In this document: positions 11,745 to 20,499 of the stretch, in pieces
Numbering within the stretch: position 1 is the first letter of the stretch
Layout: each line of letters starts with the position of its first letter
NCBI RefSeq assembly: GCF_964019385.1
Contig: NC_088647.1
Coordinates: forward strand, 12,684,922-12,748,921
Direction of reading: 5' to 3'
Origin: Sycon ciliatum
Taxonomy: Eukaryota; Porifera; Calcarea; Leucosolenida; Sycettidae
Length of the DNA: 64,000 nt
Program-made: the position numbers and the translations under genes
Notes under the pieces: model-generated
Told to the model about the DNA's origin: nothing
The model's database searches: none
What the model saw: only the letters and a program-made list of their open reading frames with translations

Positions 11745-12252
11745 TGTTTGGATGCAAGCACCCAAACTACCAACAATAGCTCATAAACTCACACTGGAGT
11801 TATTGTCTTACTTCCATACTTTTACAGTCTTGATAATCATGAGCAACAACAGAGAAGGAAAAAGGAATCTGACTTGAAAACAACTAAAAGCACAACAACA
11901 GCAACAGCTGAGAAAACTAAAGTCAAAAGTCCGACTCAAAACGGAACTATAAGCCGGAACTGTAGTGTAGCAACATAATGCATAGATACACGGGAAAAGA
12001 GCCGGCACACGCACGCAGCGCACGCGCAAGTGAAAGTCTAGACATCAGAGCATGAATACATGAATGCGTGACAGCAAGCGCGCCTCAGGCACCAAGACAC
12101 AAGATCACTACAGACATAACAGAGAGATGAAACGCACACAGCAGATCCTAGACAAACACAAACTGGAGCATGCAGGCAACTGAACACAAGTCGGACAGAG
12201 CTGGATAGTAATTATAACACTGAATGCATGAGAGAGTAGAATCACCTGAACA
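11745..12252 (-). repeat. 3' LTR of the BEL/Pao element
   Basis: 508 bp, TG...CA ends, identical to the other LTR except at 12097. In element orientation this is the downstream LTR. Confidence 0.95.
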
Positions 12253-12265
12253 TCACCCCCTCCTT
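12253..12265 (-). promoter_or_regulatory. polypurine tract
   Basis: On the element strand AAGGAGGGGGTGA abuts the 3' LTR, the expected place for the plus-strand DNA primer. Confidence 0.8.
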
Positions 12266-12522
12266 GAGGGACCATAAGCAGAATGGGAACGAAAACACTC
12301 TAAATCGCAATGTACTAATCGTCTGTAGCTTCACGAACAAGCAACAAAGAAGTAGAGCGTAAACAAGAGAGGTAGAGCGTAATCTTCTCTATCGCAGAAT
12401 AAGAATGACCCTAAAGTTAGTTCTATAGCCTTCTATCAGACTTAACAAGTATTATGCACACAGCACAGATTGTCATACCTAATGAGTGGTGCAAAACGCA
12501 ATAGCTGCCGTAATTCTTCTGC
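12266..12522 (-). other. element 3' non-coding segment
   Basis: About 257 bp between the pol stop codon and the polypurine tract. No further frame. Confidence 0.6.
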
Positions 12523-15500
12523 TCAGGGAGTGCGCACCGCATCTATCGGGATGAGCACAGTGATAGGTCGGCGGTATTGCTTCCCTTTCACCTTCACGTC
12601 GACAACACGTGTTCTTCCGTCGGTGCCTGGGTAGATCGCTTCGATCCTCCCGAGAGGCCACTGGCCGCGAGGAGTGTGCGCGTCCAGGACAAGCACCACG
12701 TCTCCAATCCGGATGTTGGGAAGGCTCTTCTGCCATCGTTGACGTATGTTCAACTTTGGGACCATCTCTTGTAGCCAGCGCTTCCAGACCGCGGCTAAAC
12801 AGCTCTGCAACACCCTCCAGGCTTTGAGGTGGTACGCCTGGCCATCTTCCTCGACCGCGGTCATCACGGTCGTCGATCCCGCTAGAAAGTGCGAGGGTGT
12901 TAGCGGCTCCGGGTCTTGTCCATCTCCACTCTGGGCCGTTAGAGGTCGACGATTGAGCTGAGCCTCAACAGTGGTGAAGGCAGTCTGGAGCTCCTCATCA
13001 GAACACACAGCATTGTGCAAGATGCCGACCAACGCTCTCTTGGCACACTTGACCATTGCTTCGAAGACCCCGCCGTGATGCGGTGAGCGTGGCGGATTGA
13101 ACCTCCACTCCACGCCTTTGCAGGCCATGGTAGCGGCAATCTGGCTGTTCTTGAGGCTTTCGATGGCTTCTCGTAGCTCACGCTCGGCTGACACAAAGTT
13201 GGTACCATTGTCGGACACGACGAGATCCGGTACACCTCTTCTCTTCGCGAACCTGGTGAATGCCAGCAGAAAGCTCTCCGTGTCCAAGCCATACGCCATC
13301 TCAAGATGAACTGCTCTGCTCTGAAGACACGTCATCAAGCAGAGATAGCGCTTTGCTCGACTTCTTCCTCTCCCTTGCTTCGTCAGAAAGGGTCCGGCGT
13401 AATCCACGCCCACCCGACTGAAAGCTCGGAAAGGCTCCTCGGTGCGGAAGTCGGGTAGTGGTGCCATCAGCTGTTGAGCAGGCTTTGCCCAAATCTTCTT
13501 GCAGGCCGTACACTGGCTCCGGTGCCTTTTCACTGCCGCTGGGCCATGTACAATCCAGAACTTCGAGTTCAGGGTCGACAACAGGTGGTTGACGCCAGCA
13601 GTGTGATTGTGAGCCGCATCCTCATGAGCGATTACAAGGGCTGTGACCGGATGCTTCGTTGGCAGAATGACGGGCCTACGGAGGCTGCTGGGAAGGTGAT
13701 GTGCCGTGCTCAACCTGCCGTCCATCCGCAGTAGCTGAGGGTTGCTGTCATCCAGAACCGGTTGTAGGCGTAGCAGTGGACTTGACGCCGGGATGGGCCG
13801 CTGACTTCTACACGCTTCAATCGTCTCATTGAACTCGTCTTGCTGAGCCTTAGCGAACCACACATCTTCAGCTGACTCCAGTTCAGTAACTGTGAGGGGC
13901 TGCACGAGAAACTTCTGCGGTTTTCTCGTACGCTGGTATTCGAGGGACACCATGGTGCCTTCCACCGCTGCCGATCCTCCAGTCTGCGGTGTGTCCTGCC
14001 TGCAGCATTTCCCTTTGCTGGCGTGCCGAAAGAACCTTCTGCACCACGCAGTGACACGCTTCAGGCGAATCCAGGAACTGTATCGATCTGGTTGGAGGCG
14101 GTCAATGCTCGGACCGGTGGCTAGCAGGGACGATGCTTGGTGGCGCTTGGTTTCTCCAGGCAAATTCGTCGGCACAACGATGTCACGGTTCGGCCATTCT
14201 GACGGCGGCGCTTGCAAGAAACTCGGGCCTTGCCACCACTCGTCACACGCTGCGAGACTTGAAGCTGTCATTCCGCGTGTTGGGAGGTCTGCTGGGTTTG
14301 ACTTGCCGGGCACATGCTGCCACTGCTTACCAGAGGTCACTGTCTGGATCTCCGCTATCTTCACACCGACGTCTGTGGCGAACTTGCGACTGTGAGAACG
14401 CACCCAGAACAGAACATTCATGTTGTCCGTCCAGAAGAAGTGGTGCGCTACTGGGATGTCAAGAGCTGTGGCGACCTCCGTGCTCAAACGTACGCCCAGG
14501 GCCGCTGCCTTCAACTCGAGCTTCGGAATTGACATCTTCTTGATTGGCGTTGGACGACTCTTTGCCATGCACAGCGTGACCTTCACTTGTCCGTCTGGGT
14601 AGGTGACTCGCACATACGATGCCGCAGCGAACGCTGCATCGGACGCGTCCGTGAAGGTGTGAACCTCAGTGGCACATGGTTGTGGGAGTGCTCCTGCAAG
14701 TTTGAAGCAACGGTCAACTGACACTGAGGTGAGGTCCGGTAGCTCCGCGAACCACGTCTTCCACTTCTTCACCTCTGTTGTGCTGAGAGGGTCATCCCAA
14801 CCATGGCCGGCAATACAGGCCTCTTGAAACAGGATCCGCGCTCTGATGGTGAACGGTAGCAGCTGGCCGCGCGGGTCAAAGATCGTCGCCATCTTCCGCA
14901 GGACCGATCTCTTCGTGATGGCATAGTCCTCGGCTGGCGCGTTATACACAAACGTGAACTGATCCTTGTCTGCCATCCAGGTCACTCCAAGAGTCTTGGA
15001 AACAGGCGGTGCGTTGCAAGCCGCGTCTTCTAACATGACCTGGGCTTGGGGTGCTCTGTCTGCTGGTGGGATAGCGTCGAGCACGGCTGCTGAATTACTG
15101 TGCCACTTGCGCAAGTGGAAGCCGCCTTTGCTGAGTGTTGCGTCCAACTTCTGCTGAATCTCTACTGCCTGGGACTCATCCTGGGTAGAGTGTAGAAGAT
15201 CATCGACGTAGAAAGCCTTGTTGACCAGCGCTGGAATGTCGATGCTGTCGTCTCGGTCACTGCTGGAGAAATCCTCCGCCGTTTGTCGCAACGCTCTGGT
15301 GGCGAGGTAGGGCGATGCCTTCATCCCGAAAACCAGTCTGTTGAACTCAAAGACTTCGGGCTCGCTGTTGTTGTCCTTTCGCCACAGGAATCTGGTGTAC
15401 TTCCTGTCGTCTGGCCGGAGGCCAACTTGAAGGAACATCTCGCTGATGTCGGCGACGATTGCCACTGGCTCCATACAAAACCGTAGCAGGATGTGTACAA

Positions 15501-16911
15501 GGTCGCTCTGCAGTGGTGGGCCTGCGTGCATCTCCTCGTTGAGGTTACATCCACTCCAAGAGACGGCCGCGTCGAACACCACCCGCACCTTGGTGGTGAC
15601 CTTGTCTTGGCGAACGATGGGGAAGTGCGGAACGAACCACTGATCTTCTCCATCCGCAGCTACCTCTTCTGCTGGCACTTGCCTAATGTACCCTTTTGCC
15701 ATGTGCGATACAAGGACGCGGTTGTACTCTGCCGCGATGTGCGGCTTCTGTTCAAGACTTCTTTCTTGGCTACGGAGACGGCGCTCTGCCATTGGCCGGT
15801 TGTTCCGCACCTTCGGGCCATCCGCGCTGCGCCATGGGATGCCGACACAGTACCGCCCACCGCTATACGACAAGGTCGCGGTCGTCATGGCTTCTGCTTC
15901 CTGTTCGGCTGGCGTTCGGTACGTTGGGCTGACTCCGAGACCGACACTCTCGACATTCCATAAGTCTTTCACCAGGTCGTCCAAGCGATCGTCCGCCTGC
16001 TCCACGCTGTCACTCGGTAGACGGACAGCACAATGGGTGGCCACACGAGCTGGGTCAGCCTGAGCTGATGTCGGGCCGTAGCACACCCAACCGAGCGGGG
16101 TGAGCCGTGCCACTGGACTGCCGGGTGGGCCACATCTCTCCTCCAGAGCCTTGTGGAGCGGCGTAGCATTGAGGCCGATGAGGATACCAATCTTCTTACT
16201 ATGGGAGACTGGGAAGTCGATCTCTCGTAGGTGGTCCCAACTACTCTTGCGCGCGTGCCACTCGATGATGTTGGAGTCTCCAGTTACCTGTGGCAAGACC
16301 CAAGCGTCCAATGAGGAAACATAGCTCCCGTCGCTGCTGGAGATGGTGACTGTCGACTGGGTTGCATCTGTGCTGACGCTGTTCCCTCCTAGCGTCTGGA
16401 CCTTCAGTGGTTGCGATGCTGGCTGGATGCCAAGAAGATCTGCAACGTCCTTCTGGATGTAGCTGGCTGTCGACCCAGAGTCGAAGAGAGCAGTACACTC
16501 GACCACTCGGTCCTCGTTCTTCAGCAATACTGGCACAGTCATGAATGAGATCCCATCATCGATGAACGTTGTGCTGCTAGACGGGTGCAGGACTGAGTCT
16601 GCACTGGCATGGTAGGTCACCTTCTCGCTTGTAGGCGTGCCGTTGGCGGACGCTCCTGCGGTGGTGCGTGTGTTGGAAGCGCTCCCTTTTTGCTCTATGT
16701 GCAGCATAGCATGATGCGTCTTCTGACAGACCGTACACTTGCCGGTGTCACACTTGTACGCTCTGTGCCCGGGCCGGAAACAGCAGATGCACAGACTACT
16801 GCTCTTGACTAGCTGCCAGCGATCAGGGACAGACATCTTCTCAAAGGCAGGACACCGCTCCAGGGGGTGACTGCCGCTGCACTTCAGGCACTGTGCACTC
16901 TGCTTGGGGGG
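12523..16911 (-). CDS. pol: BEL/Pao pol polyprotein
   Basis: The frame from its first ATG (16836) codes 1,437 residues and stays open upstream to the gag overlap. In order, numbered from that ATG, it has zinc-knuckle cysteines and histidines (about 16-46, CFRPGHRAYKC), a protease with DSG at 119-121, reverse transcriptase with the motif-A Asp near 463 and YVDD at 543-546, and RNase H with Asp 730, Glu 774 and Asp 804. The integrase follows, with an HHCC finger (cysteines 1109 and 1112) and catalytic Asp 1145, Asp 1209 and Glu 1259. A basic C-terminal domain with GDVVLVLD ends the protein. One more knuckle (CLKCSGSHPLERC, 16890-16852) lies upstream of the ATG, so expression by -1 frameshift from gag is likely. 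No stop codon or frame break seen. Confidence 0.95.
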   Translation of the reverse strand, partial: PPKQSAQCLKCSGSHPLERCPAFEKMSVPDRWQLVKSSSLCICCFRPGHRAYKCDTGKCTVCQKTHHAMLHIEQKGSASNTRTTAGASANGTPTSEKVTYHASADSVLHPSSSTTFIDDGISFMTVPVLLKNEDRVVECTALFDSGSTASYIQKDVADLLGIQPASQPLKVQTLGGNSVSTDATQSTVTISSSDGSYVSSLDAWVLPQVTGDSNIIEWHARKSSWDHLREIDFPVSHSKKIGILIGLNATPLHKALEERCGPPGSPVARLTPLGWVCYGPTSAQADPARVATHCAVRLPSDSVEQADDRLDDLVKDLWNVESVGLGVSPTYRTPAEQEAEAMTTATLSYSGGRYCVGIPWRSADGPKVRNNRPMAERRLRSQERSLEQKPHIAAEYNRVLVSHMAKGYIRQVPAEEVAADGEDQWFVPHFPIVRQDKVTTKVRVVFDAAVSWSGCNLNEEMHAGPPLQSDLVHILLRFCMEPVAIVADISEMFLQVGLRPDDRKYTRFLWRKDNNSEPEVFEFNRLVFGMKASPYLATRALRQTAEDFSSSDRDDSIDIPALVNKAFYVDDLLHSTQDESQAVEIQQKLDATLSKGGFHLRKWHSNSAAVLDAIPPADRAPQAQVMLEDAACNAPPVSKTLGVTWMADKDQFTFVYNAPAEDYAITKRSVLRKMATIFDPRGQLLPFTIRARILFQEACIAGHGWDDPLSTTEVKKWKTWFAELPDLTSVSVDRCFKLAGALPQPCATEVHTFTDASDAAFAAASYVRVTYPDGQVKVTLCMAKSRPTPIKKMSIPKLELKAAALGVRLSTEVATALDIPVAHHFFWTDNMNVLFWVRSHSRKFATDVGVKIAEIQTVTSGKQWQHVPGKSNPADLPTRGMTASSLAACDEWWQGPSFLQAPPSEWPNRDIVVPTNLPGETKRHQASSLLATGPSIDRLQPDRYSSWIRLKRVTAWCRRFFRHASKGKCCRQDTPQTGGSAAVEGTMVSLEYQRTRKPQKFLVQPLTVTELESAEDVWFAKAQQDEFNETIEACRSQRPIPASSPLLRLQPVLDDSNPQLLRMDGRLSTAHHLPSSLRRPVILPTKHPVTALVIAHEDAAHNHTAGVNHLLSTLNSKFWIVHGPAAVKRHRSQCTACKKIWAKPAQQLMAPLPDFRTEEPFRAFSRVGVDYAGPFLTKQGRGRSRAKRYLCLMTCLQSRAVHLEMAYGLDTESFLLAFTRFAKRRGVPDLVVSDNGTNFVSAERELREAIESLKNSQIAATMACKGVEWRFNPPRSPHHGGVFEAMVKCAKRALVGILHNAVCSDEELQTAFTTVEAQLNRRPLTAQSGDGQDPEPLTPSHFLAGSTTVMTAVEEDGQAYHLKAWRVLQSCLAAVWKRWLQEMVPKLNIRQRWQKSLPNIRIGDVVLVLDAHTPRGQWPLGRIEAIYPGTDGRTRVVDVKVKGKQYRRPITVLIPIDAVRTP

Positions 16912-18383
16912 ACCGGCAGCATACGATCGCTCCGCCCCCTAGGGTTCCATGGTCGGTTCTGAGCTGGACGCTGCGGTGGCTTGGACAGTGCAGGCTTCTT
17001 CTGATCTTGGTCAGACTCGGTCAGCCTGGCATCAACTTGACGCAGGGTGTGCACTCGCTTCATCAACCAGGTGGATAGTGTCTTCACGTTCGTTAAAGAA
17101 TCGTCATGAGACTCGACAAACCTCGTCAACATCCCGCGGGGAAGCTTCTGCGTGATTGCGATGTAAAGATCACGGCCTGGTGTTAAACTGGCAGTTGACA
17201 TGTTCAACAGAACATTCCGCAGTCTGACGGCCAACTGCTGCAGCTTGTCGGAGTCCCTTTCTGAGGTGATCCGTGGAAGTGCTAGAAGTTCCTGCTGTTG
17301 GCGCTCGAGCTCGCGGTCATTACTCCCATACCACTCATCTAGCTCCTTGAGCGCAGCGCTGTATGCGCCAGGGCCATCCAGCAGATCCGCAATCAGGTCA
17401 TCTGCCGTGCCACCTTCTAGAGCTTCCCTTAGACGGGCCATCTTGTAATCTTCTGAGACCATGTGGTCGTCGTCCACCAGCCTCAGAAACTTCTGCCTCC
17501 ACCTGATGTAGTTCTTCTGTGAACCATCAAACTTGGGTAGTTCCAGTGGCTGGATCTGATGTTGGCTGATACCACTGAAGGGTGCACTCTGAACGCCCTG
17601 TACCCAGCTGCTCACTCTGTCAGCTTTTCCACGTGCTGTATCTGAAGCTGCCTGAGGCCACGATCTTCCCAAATGACCTTGTACTACTGGAGTAATCTCC
17701 ATACTACTACCACTAGGCTTGTCAAGCCCTACAGCGACCGGAGCTGGCGTCCTGTCAACACCGACAGGGGTGGACACTTGTGTTTCAGCAGGAACGCTGT
17801 CCTGCTGTTCGGTCGCTTTGTCTGCGGTGGAGCCATCTCCATCAAGGCGAGAAACGCCACGGCTCTGGAGAGTCTCAGACTTGAGCTCCCCGTTCAACCG
17901 GTCGTCGGTTTTGAACGCTTGAGCTACAAAACCTGCAGCGGGAGGACCAGCGGAGACGCTTCGCTCCGTGACTGCCTGGTCGTCATCGTCAGTCTCATCA
18001 TCAGACGCCGCCATCTTCCGCGCAAACAACGCCAGGCTCTCAGCGCAGGTCTGAAATGACGCGTCAGTGGACGGCTCCGTCTCCTCCGGACGTCCCTCTG
18101 ACTCTAGTTCGTCTCCTTCAATGGAAGCCAACTCGGCGTCTAGCTCCAGCTGCAGGATTCTTTTCTGTCGCTTGAGCTGCTGGACTTCAAACTCCTGCTC
18201 CAGCTTTGCTAGCTGCACCGCCGCCTTCAACTCCGCTCTGCGACGCCTGGAAGCAGTAGAGGAAGCGGACGATGTCAGGGAAGAGACACTACTCTTCGTA
18301 TCGTCTAGCTCTGCCTCAGGCTCTCTGAACCTTACTGGGGGAACACCTTTCGTGCTCCTGCTACTTTTTCTAGGTTCCGCCAT
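16884..18383 (-). CDS. gag: BEL/Pao gag protein
   Basis: The likely start at 18383 (MAEPRKSSRSTKG) gives 499 residues; the frame is open further upstream into the LTR, but that part is probably leader. Residues about 50-100 form a charged coiled coil (LAKLEQEFEVQQLKRQKR). The middle third carries the BEL-type gag region seen as LELPKFDGSQKNYIRWRQKF and later YGSNDRELERQQQELLALP. The stop codon is at 16886-16884. No complete zinc knuckle lies in gag itself; the first one is in the overlapping pol frame. Confidence 0.9.
   Translation of the reverse strand: MAEPRKSSRSTKGVPPVRFREPEAELDDTKSSVSSLTSSASSTASRRRRAELKAAVQLAKLEQEFEVQQLKRQKRILQLELDAELASIEGDELESEGRPEETEPSTDASFQTCAESLALFARKMAASDDETDDDDQAVTERSVSAGPPAAGFVAQAFKTDDRLNGELKSETLQSRGVSRLDGDGSTADKATEQQDSVPAETQVSTPVGVDRTPAPVAVGLDKPSGSSMEITPVVQGHLGRSWPQAASDTARGKADRVSSWVQGVQSAPFSGISQHQIQPLELPKFDGSQKNYIRWRQKFLRLVDDDHMVSEDYKMARLREALEGGTADDLIADLLDGPGAYSAALKELDEWYGSNDRELERQQQELLALPRITSERDSDKLQQLAVRLRNVLLNMSTASLTPGRDLYIAITQKLPRGMLTRFVESHDDSLTNVKTLSTWLMKRVHTLRQVDARLTESDQDQKKPALSKPPQRPAQNRPWNPRGRSDRMLPVPPSRVHSA
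16905..16911 (-). promoter_or_regulatory. predicted -1 ribosomal frameshift site
   Basis: On the element strand a run of six C then A (CCCCCCA) is read CCC CCA in the gag frame. A slip back by one base gives CCC CCC and enters the pol frame. The gag stop lies about 20 bases downstream, and the first zinc knuckle starts in the pol frame before that stop. Confidence 0.65.
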
Positions 18384-18448
18384 TTCTCTAATCACTGCAC
18401 TGGTAGATCTACGAAATGACAACTCTCGAACCGATTCGGATCCACTGA

Positions 18449-18465
18449 TCCGGCTCGAAGGACCA
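18449..18465 (-). promoter_or_regulatory. primer binding site, tRNA-Tyr type
   Basis: Two bases inside the 5' LTR the element strand reads TGGTCCTTCGAGCCGGA, complementary to a tRNA 3' end. From memory this fits the 3' end of animal tRNA-Tyr over 17 bases. Confidence 0.75.
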
Positions 18466-18467
18466 GA

Positions 18468-18975
18468 TGTTTGGATGCAAGCACCCAAACTACCAACAAT
18501 AGCTCATAAACTCACACTGGAGTTATTGTCTTACTTCCATACTTTTACAGTCTTGATAATCATGAGCAACAACAGAGAAGGAAAAAGGAATCTGACTTGA
18601 AAACAACTAAAAGCACAACAACAGCAACAGCTGAGAAAACTAAAGTCAAAAGTCCGACTCAAAACGGAACTATAAGCCGGAACTGTAGTGTAGCAACATA
18701 ATGCATAGATACACGGGAAAAGAGCCGGCACACGCACGCAGCGCACGCGCAAGTGAAAGTCTAGACATCAGAGCATGAATACATGAATGCGTGACAGCAA
18801 GCGCGCCTCAGGCACCAAGCCACAAGATCACTACAGACATAACAGAGAGATGAAACGCACACAGCAGATCCTAGACAAACACAAACTGGAGCATGCAGGC
18901 AACTGAACACAAGTCGGACAGAGCTGGATAGTAATTATAACACTGAATGCATGAGAGAGTAGAATCACCTGAACA
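18468..18975 (-). repeat. 5' LTR of the BEL/Pao element
   Basis: 508 bp, TG...CA ends. In element orientation this is the upstream LTR that drives transcription. It lies 128 bp downstream of the MBD4 stop codon, on the same strand. Confidence 0.95.
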
Positions 18976-18980
18976 CGGAC
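18976..18980. repeat. target-site duplication CGGAC (right)
   Basis: Second copy of the 5-bp duplication, next to the 5' LTR. Confidence 0.9.
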
Positions 18981-19102
18981 ACTTTCCGAAAAGATCACTG
19001 GCAGTCCATCCCCGCCGGTGCTTCTCAACTTCTCACAAATCACTTCAGTTCACATACTGCTGGTATGGTATAGAGTTCTACTAGGAATGTGCTGATATCA
19101 TC

Positions 19103-20403
19103 TCACAGAGCCATGTCAGGGGTGTAGCCATGTTGTTTACACAACCACCGATGGTAGTCATTCAGCTTGTGATCACGTGGCTGCACCTGCACACACACGT
19201 ATGTCATGACACAGAGAAACAAAACCCAGATTACAGATACGAGCACACAATGCGATGCCAAGCACACATAGTCACTTGGGAGTATTTCTGTATAAGCCTA
19301 TGTCGTGGGGCAGGTTCGCAGTCGTCTTGTAAGCGAAAAACCAGAATTCAACATTTTTACCCAACCTCCTAGACTTGTACTGAGAACTCACCTGTTTCCA
19401 TTCTCCAAGGCAAAATATGCGGTATGAATCGTTTCCATACTTGCCAATACCATAAAGTTCGTTGGGATAATGCCACGTCTTGGTGATGAATTCATCTGTA
19501 TCCAACATCAGCAACACAAAGATAATACATCAACTCAAGTTCCACTATGCTAATGGGGTATTCACACGACAGGCAAATCCACGTGCACCGGAAAGTTGCT
19601 ATGGTATTTGACCTGTGAACGAGAAAAGTGTCTGAAAGTGGCTGAAAAGTGAAAGCGAGCTGGGGGCCCACTTTCACGATAATCGTGGCGTGCACGAGTA
19701 CATTTACACCAAAAAGCGCGAAACAAGACTTGGTTTTTTACGCGGCTCTTTAGAGCATGATAATTATCGTATGTGTGTTTTGAAAATTTGAAATACCCAT
19801 GGGTACTGGTCGGTGAAGCATTCAAAAATGCAAACATGCCTGTCGTCGAGTGCAGCTGACTGCTGTGTGAATCCACACAGTCACTTTTCTCGTATGTCAC
19901 TGCCTGTAAAACGTGCAAGTGCCTGCCGTGTGAATACCCCATAAAGGAATGATCACCCGGAAAACTGCAATCACAGGCATATACTCGAGTTTAGACTCAG
20001 GTGGAGAGAGAAAGAGAGAGAGTGAGAGTAGAGACACAGATAGAGACACAGAGAGAGAGACACACACACATACGCTCATGAGTGCGCATATGCACACACA
20101 TACCTACATATGCAAATACATGCACACACACACGAACCACGACAAACTGGACTACTTGAAGTACAAGTACTGCAGATCACACCAACGACACTGTGCACTG
20201 AACAGATCTCTACGTACTTGAAAAACGAGCGAGGGTTTCAGCTCGTTTCTTTGACAGGCCCAACGGTTCAAGCAATGCTTCAACAGCTTTCCGATCAGCA
20301 ACACATCCCTCCTGTGGTGTGGAACACATCTTGAAGTACTCCCACATTCTCGGTATGGCAAGTTTGCCTTTGGAAGAAACAAGATAGATATGAGTAGATA
20401 GAT

Positions 20404-20499
<96 letters not shown>

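Larger units (their letters stand above)
11745..18975 (-). mobile_element. complete BEL/Pao LTR retrotransposon
   Basis: A 7,231-bp element in minus orientation with 508-bp LTRs, TG...CA ends, a CGGAC target duplication, a primer binding site, gag, pol and a polypurine tract. Pol order is zinc knuckles, aspartic protease, reverse transcriptase, RNase H, integrase; with a BEL-type gag this identifies the BEL/Pao superfamily. No envelope-like frame is present. The LTRs differ at one position (12097 A against 18820 C), so the insertion is very recent and probably still coding-intact. Confidence 0.97.

Noticed and set aside
12939-16498. Many open frames of 60-167 codons on both strands across the BEL/Pao element
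   Set aside because: They are shadows of the GC-rich pol frame.
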